NCBI RefSeq assembly: GCF_000382045.1
Contig: NZ_KB907458.1
Location: 186,001 to 250,000 of the forward strand
Source of the DNA: Variovorax atrisoli 110B
GTDB lineage: Bacteria; Pseudomonadota; Gammaproteobacteria; Burkholderiales; Burkholderiaceae_C
DNA length: 64,000 bases
Reading direction: 5' to 3'
A model generated the notes under the pieces. The model ran no database searches and was not told where the DNA came from. It was given only the letters and a program-made list of their open reading frames with translations. Below, piece by piece: positions 1-8,714 of this stretch (position 1 is its first letter; every line of letters starts with the position of its first letter). The translations under genes were made by a program, and so were the position numbers.

Positions 1-1
1 A

Positions 2-565
2 TCGTCCCCATTCTCTTTTCTAGGCGACCTCTTCAACAGCATCGGAGAGCGCCTGCAGCCCCCGGACTGGGCGGTGCACGAGATACAGAACCGCGCGGTC
101 CTGTTCCTCAACCACGTGCTGCAGCAGGAGCCCGAGGCCCAGCAGCGGCTGCTGCGCCAGCAGGGGCGGGTGGTGCGCTTCCAGTGGCGCTTCGTGACCA
201 TGGAATTGGTGGCCACCCCGGCCGGCCTGCTCGGCCTGGCCCCGGCCGGCTCGGTGCCCGAGCTGACGCTCACCGTCACCGACGAATCCCCCTTCGACAT
301 CGCACGCGCAGCGCTGCGCGGCGACAAGCCCGCCGTGCAGATCATCGGCGACGTGCAGCTGGCGGCCGAGGTCAACTGGCTGGTCGACCACGTGCGCTGG
401 GACGTCGAGGACGACCTCGCCCGCGTGATCGGCGACGTGCCCGCGCACACGCTGGGCAATGCCGTGCGGCGAGTGGCGGACGCGCTGCGCAAGTTCGCCG
501 GCAGCCGTAGCGGCGCCGGCAAGGCCGGCGGTTCGGCGGTCGGCCCGGCGGGCAACGCCGAATGA
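2..565 (+). CDS. ubiJ: UbiJ-like ubiquinone biosynthesis accessory protein (SCP2 lipid-binding fold), 5' partial
   Basis: The frame is open to the left edge of the window, so the true start is probably outside it; the first in-window candidate is GTG at 74, which would remove an N-terminal stretch (LGDLFNSIGERL) that looks coding. The protein resembles UbiJ, the SCP2-domain accessory factor that binds isoprenoid quinone intermediates and organises the Ubi complex with UbiK. The stop overlaps the ubiB start as ATGA, so the two are translationally coupled, matching the ubiE-ubiJ-ubiB order common in proteobacteria. The C-terminal end is Gly/Ala/Ser-rich and probably disordered. Assignment rests mainly on context plus general resemblance. 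Confidence 0.75.
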   Translation, partial: SSPFSFLGDLFNSIGERLQPPDWAVHEIQNRAVLFLNHVLQQEPEAQQRLLRQQGRVVRFQWRFVTMELVATPAGLLGLAPAGSVPELTLTVTDESPFDIARAALRGDKPAVQIIGDVQLAAEVNWLVDHVRWDVEDDLARVIGDVPAHTLGNAVRRVADALRKFAGSRSGAGKAGGSAVGPAGNAE

Positions 566-2127
566 GGCGCTTCTACCGCGGCCTTTTCATCGTCTGGGTC
601 GCGCTGCGCTACGGCCTCGACGAGCTGGTGCTCTCCAGCTTCCAGAAGCCCTGGGTGCGTGGGGTCACGCGCATTCTTTCCTTCGGGCGCAACCTCAATG
701 CGCCGCGCGGCCAGCGGCTGCGCGAGGCACTCGAAAGCCTCGGTCCCATCTTCGTGAAGTTCGGCCAGGTGCTGTCGACGCGGCGCGACCTGCTGCCGCC
801 CGACATCGCCGACGAGCTGGCCTTCCTGCAGGACCGCGTGCCGCCGTTCCCCTCGGCCGTGGCCATCGCGACCATCGAGCGCGCATTCCGCCGGCCGGTG
901 AGCGACGTGTTCGTGCAGTTCGACGAGACGCCGATCGCCAGCGCCTCGATCGCGCAGGTGCACTTCGCGACCATCCGCACCAACGACGGCGAGGAGCGCG
1001 AGGTCGCGGTGAAGGTGCTGCGCCCCAGCATGCGCGGCGTCATCGAGAAAGACCTGGCGCTGATGGCCATGATGGCCGGCTGGCTCGAGAACCTCTCGGC
1101 CGACGGCAAGCGGCTGAAGCCGCGCGAGGTGGTGGCCGAGTTCGACAAGTACCTGCACGACGAACTCGACCTGGTGCGCGAGGCCGCCAACGCGGCCCAG
1201 CTGCGCCGCAACATGGCCGAGCTCGACCTCGTGCTGATCCCCGAGATGTTCTGGGACTTCTGCCACCCCGAGGTCATCGTGATGGAGCGCATGAAGGGCG
1301 TGCCCATCGCACAGATGGACCGCCTGCGCGCTGCCGGCGTCGACATTCCCAAGCTGGCGCGCGACGGCGTGACCATCTTCTTCACGCAGGTGTTCCGCGA
1401 CGGCTTCTTCCACGCCGACATGCACCCCGGCAACATCCAGGTGAGCCTGGAGCCCGAGACCTTCGGGCGCTACATCTCGCTGGACTTCGGGATCATCGGC
1501 ACGCTGACCGAGTCGGACAAGGAATACCTCGCGCAGAACTTCGTGGCCTTCTTCCGGCGCGACTACAAGCGCGTGGCCGAGCTGCACCTCGAGAGCGGCT
1601 GGGTGCCGGTCGGCACCCGCATCGACGAGCTGGAGGCGGCGATCCGCACCGTGTGCGAGCCGTACTTCGACCGGCCGCTGAAGGAGATCTCGCTGGGCAT
1701 GGTGCTCATGCGCCTCTTCCAGACCTCGCGGCGCTTCCACGTCGAGATCCAGCCGCAGCTGGTGCTGCTGCAGAAGACGCTGCTCAACATCGAGGGCCTG
1801 GGCCGCAACATCGACCCTGAACTCGACCTCTGGGCCACGGCCAAGCCCTTCCTCGAGAAGTGGATGGTCGACCAGATCGGCCCCAAGAAGCTGCTGCAGC
1901 AGCTCAAGGCGGAGGCGCCCAGGTACGCCAAATTGCTGCCCCAGTTGCCTCGATTGCTGCACGATTTCCTGGAAAATCGCCCGGTCGACAACCGCCGCGA
2001 GCTGCTCGAACTGCTGGCCGAACAGAAGCGCACCAACCGGTTGCTGCAGACCATCGTCTACGGTGGCATAGGTTTTGTATTGGGGTTGCTCGCCATGCAA
2101 TTGCTGGTGCGCGTGCGTCTGTTCTAG
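562..2127 (+). CDS. ubiB: Ubiquinone biosynthesis protein UbiB (ADCK/ABC1 atypical kinase family)
   Basis: 521 residues, about the usual UbiB length. The family-specific KxGQ motif is present as KFGQ at residues 66-69 (GPIFVKFGQVLSTRRDLLPP region), followed by the Ala-rich nucleotide loop (IASASIAQVHFA) and the kinase-like HADMHPGN and LDFGIIG catalytic/metal motifs. The C-terminus carries a hydrophobic membrane anchor (YGGIGFVLGLLAMQLLV). UbiB is an atypical ATPase needed for coenzyme Q synthesis, thought to extract or present lipid intermediates to the Ubi complex at the inner membrane. It overlaps ubiJ by 4 bp and is followed 13 bp later by a transporter gene. Confidence 0.95.
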   Translation: MRRFYRGLFIVWVALRYGLDELVLSSFQKPWVRGVTRILSFGRNLNAPRGQRLREALESLGPIFVKFGQVLSTRRDLLPPDIADELAFLQDRVPPFPSAVAIATIERAFRRPVSDVFVQFDETPIASASIAQVHFATIRTNDGEEREVAVKVLRPSMRGVIEKDLALMAMMAGWLENLSADGKRLKPREVVAEFDKYLHDELDLVREAANAAQLRRNMAELDLVLIPEMFWDFCHPEVIVMERMKGVPIAQMDRLRAAGVDIPKLARDGVTIFFTQVFRDGFFHADMHPGNIQVSLEPETFGRYISLDFGIIGTLTESDKEYLAQNFVAFFRRDYKRVAELHLESGWVPVGTRIDELEAAIRTVCEPYFDRPLKEISLGMVLMRLFQTSRRFHVEIQPQLVLLQKTLLNIEGLGRNIDPELDLWATAKPFLEKWMVDQIGPKKLLQQLKAEAPRYAKLLPQLPRLLHDFLENRPVDNRRELLELLAEQKRTNRLLQTIVYGGIGFVLGLLAMQLLVRVRLF

Positions 2128-2140
2128 AGGAGTTTGTGCC

Positions 2141-3592
2141 GTGTTGTTGACGCTGGTCATCGTCTATCTGCTTGTCACCATCGCGATCGGCCTCTACGCG
2201 GCCAAGCGAGTGAAGAACACCACCGACTTCGCCATCGCCGGGCGGCACCTGCCGCTCTACATGATCGTCACGACCACCTTCGCGACCTGGTTCGGCTCCG
2301 AAACGGTGCTCGGCATCCCGGCCAAGTTCATCGAGGGCGGGCTCAACGGCGTGGTGGAAGACCCCTTCGGCGCCGGCACCTGCCTGATCCTGGTGGGCCT
2401 GTTCTTCGCCGGCAAGCTCTACCGCATGACGCTGCTGACCATCAGCGACTACTACCGCGAGCGCTACGGCCGCGGCGTCGAGGTGGCCTGCTCGCTCATC
2501 ATCATGCTGAGCTACCTGGGCTGGGTGTCGGCGCAGGTCACGGCGCTGGGTCTGGTGTTCAACCTGCTGTCGGGCGGCGTGGTCAGCATCCCGGTGGGCA
2601 TGGTGATCGGGGTGGTCTCGATCCTGGCGTACACGCTCTTCGGCGGCATGTGGTCGGTGGCCGTCACCGACTTCATCCAGATGATCATCCTGGTGGCCGG
2701 CCTGGCCGTGATCGCGATGTTCGCGGGCAACATGGCCGGCGGCGCCGACAAGGTGGTGGCCTTCGCGGTCAGCAAGGACCTCTTCAAGTTCTGGCCCGAG
2801 CCGAGCCTGCACGACATGGTGTTCTTCTTCGCCGCGGCCATCACGATGATGCTGGGCTCCATCCCGCAGCAGGACGTGTTCCAGCGGGTGATGTCGGCCA
2901 ACAGCATCAAGGCGGCCCGGCGCGGCCCGGTGATCGGCGGGCTGGCGTACATCCTCTTCGCCTTCGTGCCGATGTTCCTGGTGGCCAGCGCGCTCCTCAT
3001 CATGCCGGAGCAGACCTCCACGCTGCTGAAGGAAGACCCCCAGAAGGTGCTGCCCACGCTGGTGCTCGAGAAGATGCCCTTCGTGATGCAGGTGCTGTTC
3101 TTCGGCGCGCTGCTGTCGGCCATCAAGTCGACCGCCTCGGCCACGCTGCTGGCCCCCAGCGTCACCTTCACCGAGAACATCTGGCGCCAGTTCCGCCCGG
3201 CAGGCACCGACCGCCAGAACCTGATGACCATGCGCATCACGGTGCTGCTCTTCAGCGCCGCGGTGCTCGCCTACGCGATCCGCATGCAGGGCACGTCCAT
3301 CTACGAGCAGGTGTCGGGCGCCTACCAGGTGCCGCTGGTGGGGGCCTTCGTGCCGCTGGTCTGCGGCCTCTACTGGCGCCGGGCCACCACGCAGGGGGCG
3401 GTGGCCTCGATCGTCCTGGGCATCGGCGTCTGGCTGCTCTTCCTGGGGGTTTCGTCCTGGGGTGCCGTGTTCCCGGCCCAATTGGCCGGCGTGCTGTGCT
3501 CCTTCGCGGGCATGGTGGCCGGCTCGCTGCTGCCGCAATGGTTGGCGAACACTCACACGCCGCACCGCCCACTGGCCACGGAACCGGCCTGA
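2141..3592 (+). CDS. Sodium:solute symporter (SSF) family protein
   Basis: 483 residues from GTG 2141, chosen because it follows a good ribosome binding site (GAGGAG, about 2127-2132) and because the open frame upstream runs inside ubiB. The sequence has about 13 hydrophobic segments and SSF features: an early Gly-rich segment with FATWFGSETVLGIPAKF near the start, and a central stretch YTLFGGMWSVAVTDFIQM typical of PutP/Na+-solute symporters. It should be an inner-membrane Na+-coupled importer; the substrate cannot be read from the sequence. It may be cotranscribed with ubiB (13 bp gap). Confidence 0.85.
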   Translation: MLLTLVIVYLLVTIAIGLYAAKRVKNTTDFAIAGRHLPLYMIVTTTFATWFGSETVLGIPAKFIEGGLNGVVEDPFGAGTCLILVGLFFAGKLYRMTLLTISDYYRERYGRGVEVACSLIIMLSYLGWVSAQVTALGLVFNLLSGGVVSIPVGMVIGVVSILAYTLFGGMWSVAVTDFIQMIILVAGLAVIAMFAGNMAGGADKVVAFAVSKDLFKFWPEPSLHDMVFFFAAAITMMLGSIPQQDVFQRVMSANSIKAARRGPVIGGLAYILFAFVPMFLVASALLIMPEQTSTLLKEDPQKVLPTLVLEKMPFVMQVLFFGALLSAIKSTASATLLAPSVTFTENIWRQFRPAGTDRQNLMTMRITVLLFSAAVLAYAIRMQGTSIYEQVSGAYQVPLVGAFVPLVCGLYWRRATTQGAVASIVLGIGVWLLFLGVSSWGAVFPAQLAGVLCSFAGMVAGSLLPQWLANTHTPHRPLATEPA

Positions 3593-3640
3593 AGCCGGGG
3601 CTTGCCGCTCGGGCAGGGCGTCCCCTGGCGGGGGCGCCCC

Positions 3641-3682
3641 TATAATCGAGGGCTTTGCGAGCGGCCGCTGCGCCGCTTTTTT
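3641..3682 (+). promoter_or_regulatory. Perfect -10 hexamer followed by a GC hairpin and T-run before the FmdB-like gene
   Basis: TATAAT occurs at 3641-3646, without a convincing -35 at normal spacing. Downstream, GCGGC (3661-3665) pairs with GCCGC (3672-3676) and is followed by six T residues (3677-3682), giving an intrinsic-terminator shape 14 bp before the ATG at 3697. It could be the terminator of the symporter gene, or an attenuator-like leader if transcription starts near 3653. The stem is only 5 bp, so function is uncertain. Confidence 0.35.
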
Positions 3683-3696
3683 GACCTCATTTCCCC

Positions 3697-4032
3697 ATGC
3701 CCATCTACGCCTACAAGTGCAGCGCCTGCGGCTTCGCCAAGGACGCTTTGCAGAAGATGTCCGACGCCCCCCTCACGGTGTGCCCGGCGTGCGGCGCGAG
3801 TGCGTTCGAAAAGCAGGTCACGGCCGCCGGCTTCCAGCTCAAGGGTTCCGGCTGGTACGTGACCGATTTCCGCGATGGCGGCGGCAAGAAGTCCGAGCCG
3901 GCCACGTCGTCCGCCTCCGGCGAATCTTCGTCCTCCTCCTCCTCCTCTTCTTCCACCACGACCGCCGCGCCGAGCCCCGCTCCGGCGCCCGCCGCACCGG
4001 CTCCCGCGCCGGCCGCGTCGAGCGGCGACTGA
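3697..4032 (+). CDS. FmdB-family zinc ribbon protein
   Basis: 111 residues. The first 70 form the FmdB/CxxC_CXXC_SSSS putative regulatory domain: MPIYAYKCSACG with two CxxC knuckles (CSAC and CPAC) that would bind one zinc, then the GFQLKGSGWYVTDFR segment typical of the family. The rest is a disordered Ser run followed by an Ala/Pro tail. The family is named after a putative regulator of formamidase, but its molecular role is unknown. A (TCC)n repeat near 3928-3948 encodes part of the Ser run. The DUF502 gene follows after 15 bp, an order often seen upstream of aspS in betaproteobacteria. Confidence 0.85.
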   Translation: MPIYAYKCSACGFAKDALQKMSDAPLTVCPACGASAFEKQVTAAGFQLKGSGWYVTDFRDGGGKKSEPATSSASGESSSSSSSSSSTTTAAPSPAPAPAAPAPAPAASSGD

Positions 4033-4047
4033 AGCCTTCCGACCGCC

Positions 4048-4680
4048 ATGCTCGCCCTGCGCAAATGGTTGCTGTCCGGCCTGCTGGTCATCGTGCCGCT
4101 GGTCATCACGCTGGGCGTGCTGAACTGGATCATCGGCACGCTCGACCAGACGCTGTGGCTGCTGCCCGAGCAGTGGCAGACCTGGCTGAGCGACCACAAG
4201 GTACGGGGCCTGGGCGTGCTGCTCACGCTGGCGATCCTGCTGGTGGTGGGCGCCACGGCCAGCAACTTCGTCGGCAAGCGCCTGCTCGGCTGGGGCGATG
4301 CCGTGGTCCGTCGCATCCCGGTGGTGCGCTCGATCTACTCCAGCGTCAAGCAGGTGTCGGACACGCTGTTCTCCGAGAACGGCAATGCCTTCCGCACCGC
4401 GGTGCTGGTGCAATGGCCGCGCGAAGGCGTGTGGACCATCGCCTTCGTGACCGGCGCGCCCGGCAATGAGGTCGCCGCGCACCTTGGCGAGGGCGAGTTC
4501 CTCAGCGTCTACGTGCCGACAACGCCCAATCCCACGGGCGGCTACTTCGTGATGCTCAAGCGCAGCGACTGCATCGAACTGAAGATGAGCGTGGACGAAG
4601 CGCTCAAGTACATCGTCTCGATGGGGGTGGTCGTTCCAGGCGGCCCCGCTTCGGTGGCGGTGAAGTCTTCCAACTCATAA
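4048..4680 (+). CDS. DUF502 family membrane protein
   Basis: 210 residues with two N-terminal transmembrane helices (about 10-32 and 52-75), followed by a soluble domain that includes the conserved segment IPVVRSIYSSVKQVSDTLF and the motif VFVPTTPNPTGG-like (here YVPTTPNPTGGYFVML), both hallmarks of DUF502. The function of the family is unknown. It lies between the FmdB-like gene and aspS on the same strand with short gaps, suggesting one transcription unit. Confidence 0.85.
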   Translation: MLALRKWLLSGLLVIVPLVITLGVLNWIIGTLDQTLWLLPEQWQTWLSDHKVRGLGVLLTLAILLVVGATASNFVGKRLLGWGDAVVRRIPVVRSIYSSVKQVSDTLFSENGNAFRTAVLVQWPREGVWTIAFVTGAPGNEVAAHLGEGEFLSVYVPTTPNPTGGYFVMLKRSDCIELKMSVDEALKYIVSMGVVVPGGPASVAVKSSNS

Positions 4681-4719
4681 AAGAACGAACGCGCCCTCGA
4701 GGCGCCGGAATGGATTCCT

Positions 4720-6528
4720 ATGGCCATGCGTACTCACTATTGCGGTCTCGTGACCGAAGCCCAGCTGGGCCAGACCGTCACCCTTTGCGGCTGGGTCAAC
4801 CGTCGCCGCGACCACGGCGGCGTGATCTTCATCGACGTGCGTGACCGCGAAGGCTACGTGCAGGTGGTGTGCGACCCCGACCGCGCCTCCACCTTCGCCG
4901 TGGCCGAGAGCCTGCGCAACGAATACTGCGTGCAGATCACCGGCCTGGTGCGCGCTCGCCCCGAAGGCACGACCAACGATCAGCTCAAGAGCGGCAAGAT
5001 CGAGGTGCTGTGCCACGAGCTGAAGGTGCTGAACCCCTCGGTCACGCCCCCCTTCCTGCTGGACGACGACAACCTGTCGGAAACCACGCGTCTCACGCAC
5101 CGCGTGCTCGACCTGCGCCGCCCGGTCATGCAGCGCAACATGATGCTGCGCTACAAGGTGACGATGGAAACGCGCAAGTTCCTCGACGCCAACGGCTTCA
5201 TCGACATCGAGACGCCGATGCTGGGCAAGTCCACGCCCGAGGGTGCGCGCGACTACCTCGTGCCCAGCCGCGTGCACGACGGCAGCTTCTTCGCGCTGCC
5301 GCAATCGCCCCAGCTCTTCAAGCAGCTGCTGATGGTGGCCGGCTACGACCGCTACTACCAGATCGTGAAGTGCTTCCGCGACGAGGACCTGCGCGCCGAC
5401 CGCCAGCCCGAATTCACGCAGATCGACATCGAGACCTCCTTCCTCGCCGAGGAAGAGATCCGCGAGATGTTCGAAGGCATGATCCGCAACGTGTTCCGCA
5501 ACGCCGCGGGCATCGAGCTGCCGGTGTTCCCGACCATGAGCTATGCGGACGCGATGTTCAAGTACGGCTCGGACAAGCCCGACCTGCGCGTGAAGCTCGA
5601 ATTCACCGAACTCACCGAGCTGATGAAGCGCGTGGAATTCAAGGTGTTCTCCAACGCTGCCACCATGCCCGGCGGCCGTGTCGTGGCGCTGCGCGTGCCC
5701 GGCGGCGGTGCCGAGGGCGGCCTGTCGCGCGGCGAGATCGATGCCTACCAGGAGTTCGTCAAGATCTACGGCGCCAAGGGCCTGGCCTACATCAAGGTCA
5801 ACGATGCCGCGGCCGGCCGCGAAGGCCTTCAGAGCCCGATCGTGAAGAACCTCGACGACAACGCCCTGGCCGAGATCATCGCCCGCACCGGCGCGCGCAA
5901 CGGCGACATCCTGTTCTTCGGCGCCGACAAGGCGAAGGTCGTCAACGACGCCATCGGCGCGCTGCGCATCAAGATCGGCCACAGCGCCTTCGGCAAGAAG
6001 ACGGGCCTGTTCGACGACCGCTGGGCGCCGCTGTGGGTGGTGGACTTCCCGATGTTCGAGTTCGACGAGGAAGGCCAGCGCTGGAGCGCCGTGCACCATC
6101 CGTTCACCGCGCCGAAGGACGGCCATGAGGACCTCATGGACACCGCGCCCGAGAAGTGCATCGCCAAGGCCTACGACATGGTGCTCAACGGCATCGAGAT
6201 GGGCGGCGGCTCGGTGCGTATCCACCGCGAGGAAGTGCAGAGCAAGGTGTTCCGCGCGCTGAAGATCAGCGCCGAGGACGCGCAGCTGAAGTTCGGCTTC
6301 CTGCTGGACGCGCTCCAGTACGGCGCGCCGCCGCACGGCGGCATCGCCATCGGCCTGGACCGCCTGGTCATGCTGATGACCGGCGCCGAGTCGATCCGCG
6401 ACGTGATCGCCTTCCCCAAGACCCAGCGCGCACAAGACCTGCTGACGCAGGCACCCAGCCCGGTCGACGAGAAGCAGCTGCGCGAGCTCCACATCAAGCT
6501 GCGCAACAATCCCCAGGCAGCAGCATGA
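4720..6528 (+). CDS. aspS: Aspartyl-tRNA synthetase
   Basis: 602 residues, the size of bacterial-type AspRS. It has an N-terminal OB-fold anticodon-binding domain (about 1-110), a class II catalytic core with motif 2 (FRDEDLRADRQPEFTQID) and motif 3 (GGIAIGLDRLVMLMTG), and the bacterial GAD insertion domain (about 290-420). It charges tRNA-Asp with aspartate in the cytoplasm. ATG 4720 and ATG 4726 are both possible starts; the second begins MRTHYCG, the usual N-terminus. Whether it is the non-discriminating form that also charges tRNA-Asn cannot be told here. Confidence 0.97.
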   Translation: MAMRTHYCGLVTEAQLGQTVTLCGWVNRRRDHGGVIFIDVRDREGYVQVVCDPDRASTFAVAESLRNEYCVQITGLVRARPEGTTNDQLKSGKIEVLCHELKVLNPSVTPPFLLDDDNLSETTRLTHRVLDLRRPVMQRNMMLRYKVTMETRKFLDANGFIDIETPMLGKSTPEGARDYLVPSRVHDGSFFALPQSPQLFKQLLMVAGYDRYYQIVKCFRDEDLRADRQPEFTQIDIETSFLAEEEIREMFEGMIRNVFRNAAGIELPVFPTMSYADAMFKYGSDKPDLRVKLEFTELTELMKRVEFKVFSNAATMPGGRVVALRVPGGGAEGGLSRGEIDAYQEFVKIYGAKGLAYIKVNDAAAGREGLQSPIVKNLDDNALAEIIARTGARNGDILFFGADKAKVVNDAIGALRIKIGHSAFGKKTGLFDDRWAPLWVVDFPMFEFDEEGQRWSAVHHPFTAPKDGHEDLMDTAPEKCIAKAYDMVLNGIEMGGGSVRIHREEVQSKVFRALKISAEDAQLKFGFLLDALQYGAPPHGGIAIGLDRLVMLMTGAESIRDVIAFPKTQRAQDLLTQAPSPVDEKQLRELHIKLRNNPQAAA

Positions 6529-6530
6529 TG

Positions 6531-6630
6531 CTCGCCCCCAGGCTGCGCGCACTTCGTGTCCCTTCGCCAACCCCCTACCGGGGGCAACACCAGAGGCCCG
6601 GCAAAGCCGGTTCCTCGGTGTTTCGCGAAG
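6531..6630 (+). repeat. Intergenic hairpin repeat, copy 1
   Basis: Immediately after aspS lies a unit also seen at about 22947-23040 and 52946-53045: a conserved lead (GCGCACTTCGTGTC), a stem CCCCCTACCGGGGG (6571-6584), then a second stem around GGCCCGGCAAAGCCGG and a GGTTCCTCGGTGTT tail. All copies seen sit just after a stop codon. It looks like a REP-type element; possible roles are mRNA 3' protection, termination or gyrase/IHF binding, none proven. Confidence 0.7.
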
Positions 6631-6647
6631 AAGCCTGAGCACCTCCC

Positions 6648-7124
6648 ATGGCGACCGACTCCCGGCCCTGGAAGATCCCGGAGTCGGTGCTGGTCGTGAT
6701 CCACACGCCGGCGCTCGATGTGCTGCTGATCCGGCGTGCGGATGCCGAGACCGACTTCTGGCAGTCGGTCACCGGCAGCAAGGACGCGGCCGACGAGCCG
6801 CTCGCGCTCACCGCGGCGCGTGAGGTGGCCGAGGAAACCGGCATCCTGTGCGGCGAAGGCACGCTGATGGCCTCGCAGCTCGTCGACTGGCAGCTGCGCA
6901 ACGTCTACGAGATCTACCCGCGCTGGCGCGCCCGCTATGCGCCGGGCGTGACCCACAACACCGAGCATCTGTTCGGCCTGCGCGTGCCGGAACGCGTCGT
7001 GCCCACGCTCGACCCGCGCGAGCACACCGACTGGCGCTGGCTGCCCTACCGCGAAGCGGCGCACGCCTGCTTTTCCCCGTCGAATGCCGAAGCCATTCTG
7101 TTGCTGCCAGAATTTGTGCGATGA
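6648..7124 (+). CDS. nudB: Dihydroneopterin triphosphate diphosphatase (NUDIX hydrolase)
   Basis: 158 residues containing a Nudix box: Gly, a six-residue loop, Glu, then AAREVAEETGI, which supplies the metal-binding Glu cluster. The loop is one residue longer than in the classical GX5EX7REUXEEXGU pattern. NudB removes pyrophosphate from 7,8-dihydroneopterin triphosphate, the second step of folate synthesis after FolE. The assignment is supported by the position after aspS (common in betaproteobacteria) and by folE two genes downstream. The stop overlaps the next start (ATGA), so the downstream phosphatase-fold gene is coupled. Confidence 0.85.
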   Translation: MATDSRPWKIPESVLVVIHTPALDVLLIRRADAETDFWQSVTGSKDAADEPLALTAAREVAEETGILCGEGTLMASQLVDWQLRNVYEIYPRWRARYAPGVTHNTEHLFGLRVPERVVPTLDPREHTDWRWLPYREAAHACFSPSNAEAILLLPEFVR

Positions 7125-7906
7125 CGAACCAGCCGGCAGCTACAGCCACAGCGATAGCGGTTCAGCAGAACCTGCGGGTCGCGACCTACAACATCCACAA
7201 GGGTGTGCAGGGCATCGGGCCCGCGAGGCGGCTCGAGATCCACAACCTCGGCCACGCCATCGAGCAGCTCGACGCCGACATCGTCTGCCTGCAGGAAGTG
7301 CGCAAGATGAACCGGCAGGCAGCGGCCCGATTCGCCCGCTGGCCCGAACTGCCGCAGGCCGACTTCCTCGCGCCCGAGGGCTACACCGCCGTCTACGAGA
7401 CCAACGCCGTCACGCGCCACGGCGAGCACGGCAATGCCTTGCTCACGCGCTGGCCGGTGCTGGGCACCAACCACCAGGACATTTCCGACCACCGCTTCGA
7501 GCAGCGCGGCCTGCTGCACGTGATGATCGAAGTGGAAGGGCGGCGGGTGCACGCCATCGTGGTGCACCTGGGCCTCATCAAGGGCAGCCGGGTGCGGCAG
7601 ATCGCGCGGCTGCGCGAGTTCATCGACCGCGAGGTGCCGCCCGGCGAGGCGGTGGTGGTGGCCGGCGACTTCAACGACTGGGGCGCGCGCATGCGCTACG
7701 CCATGAACGCCATGGGCCTGCGCGACACCAGCGACCTGCGCGGTCCGCGCACGCTCACTTACCCTTCGCGCCTGCCGGTGACGCAGCTCGACTTCGTCTA
7801 TGGGCGCGGCCTGGAGCCGGTGTCCTGCGTGGTGCCGCGCGGTCCCATCTGGGCCAGAATGTCCGACCACCTGCCGCTGGTGGCCGATTTTTCGCTCCTT
7901 GTTTGA
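7121..7906 (+). CDS. YbhP-like endonuclease/exonuclease/phosphatase (EEP) family protein
   Basis: 261 residues from ATG 7121, which overlaps the nudB stop. It shows the EEP-fold signatures: YNIHKG near the N-terminus, DADIVCLQEV (metal-binding Glu), GNALLTRWPV, VHLGL, VAGDFNDWG and the C-terminal SDHLPL catalytic His. There is no signal peptide and no separate lipid-binding domain. It resembles E. coli YbhP, a member of the fold that also includes exonuclease III, phosphodiesterases and inositol phosphatases. Substrate is unknown. Its place between nudB and folE makes a phosphatase role on a pterin phosphate conceivable, but this is inference only. Confidence 0.8.
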   Translation: MTNQPAATATAIAVQQNLRVATYNIHKGVQGIGPARRLEIHNLGHAIEQLDADIVCLQEVRKMNRQAAARFARWPELPQADFLAPEGYTAVYETNAVTRHGEHGNALLTRWPVLGTNHQDISDHRFEQRGLLHVMIEVEGRRVHAIVVHLGLIKGSRVRQIARLREFIDREVPPGEAVVVAGDFNDWGARMRYAMNAMGLRDTSDLRGPRTLTYPSRLPVTQLDFVYGRGLEPVSCVVPRGPIWARMSDHLPLVADFSLLV

Positions 7907-7979
7907 TAGCATCGCTCCAAGAAGGGATGGGCCTTGCGGCCCTGAATGTCTGGAGCCATTCACTGGTACGATCCCCGCC

Positions 7980-8711
7980 ATGCTGAGGAAAACCGACGTC
8001 GAACCGCTGCCCGATCGAAAAGACGACGACGAGGGTACGCCCGTCTCCGTCAAGATCCGCGAGCGCATCACAGCGGCGCGCAAGCGCTTCAATGCCAACG
8101 ACAACATCTCGGAGTTCATCGAGCCCGGCGAGCTCGAGAAGCTGCTCGACGAGGTCGAGGTCAAGATGAAGGACGTGCTCCAGAGCCTGGTGATCGACGT
8201 CGAGAACGACCACAACACCGACAACACCGCGCGCCGCGTCGCCAAGATGTATGTCAACGAGGTGTTCCGCGGCCGCTACGTGGCGGCGCCCTCGCTCACC
8301 GAATTCCCCAACGCCGAGCACCTGAACGAGCTGATGATCGTCGGCCCGATCACCGTGCGCAGCGCCTGCTCGCACCACTTCTGCCCGATCATCGGCAAGC
8401 TGTGGATCGGCGTGATGCCCAACGAGCACACCAACGTGATCGGCCTGTCGAAGTACGCGCGCCTGGCCGAGTGGGTCATGGGCCGTCCCCAGATCCAGGA
8501 AGAGGCCGTGGTGCAGCTGGCCGACCTGATCCAGGAGAAGACCCAGCCCGACGGCCTCGCGCTGGTCATGGAAGCCGAGCACTTCTGCATGGCCTGGCGC
8601 GGCGTCAAGGAAATGGACAGCAAGATGATCAATTCCGTGATGCGCGGCGTGTTCCTGAAAGATCCGAGCCTGCGCCGCGAATTCCTGTCCCTCCTGCCCC
8701 GAAAGGACTGA
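7980..8711 (+). CDS. folE: GTP cyclohydrolase I
   Basis: 243 residues from ATG 7980; the open frame upstream to 7800 lies inside the preceding gene and is not coding. It carries the FolE1 zinc-site and active-site pattern SACSHHFCPIIGKLWIG, plus IGLSKYARL and the QEEAVVQLADLI helix. The enzyme converts GTP to 7,8-dihydroneopterin triphosphate plus formate, the entry step to folate and other pterins including preQ0; queE and queD are also in this window. The N-terminal extension of about 40 residues is charged and probably flexible. A BLUF gene follows after only 3 bp. Confidence 0.95.
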   Translation: MLRKTDVEPLPDRKDDDEGTPVSVKIRERITAARKRFNANDNISEFIEPGELEKLLDEVEVKMKDVLQSLVIDVENDHNTDNTARRVAKMYVNEVFRGRYVAAPSLTEFPNAEHLNELMIVGPITVRSACSHHFCPIIGKLWIGVMPNEHTNVIGLSKYARLAEWVMGRPQIQEEAVVQLADLIQEKTQPDGLALVMEAEHFCMAWRGVKEMDSKMINSVMRGVFLKDPSLRREFLSLLPRKD

Positions 8712-8714
8712 GCC

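Noticed and set aside
1904..3565. 553-residue minus-strand frame rich in His, Gln and Arg
   Set aside because: Antisense to ubiB and the symporter; composition typical of reversed high-GC coding DNA.
6531..6630. CRISPR or mobile-element end
   Set aside because: The repeats are scattered singly after stop codons and lack spacers, terminal transposase or target duplications.
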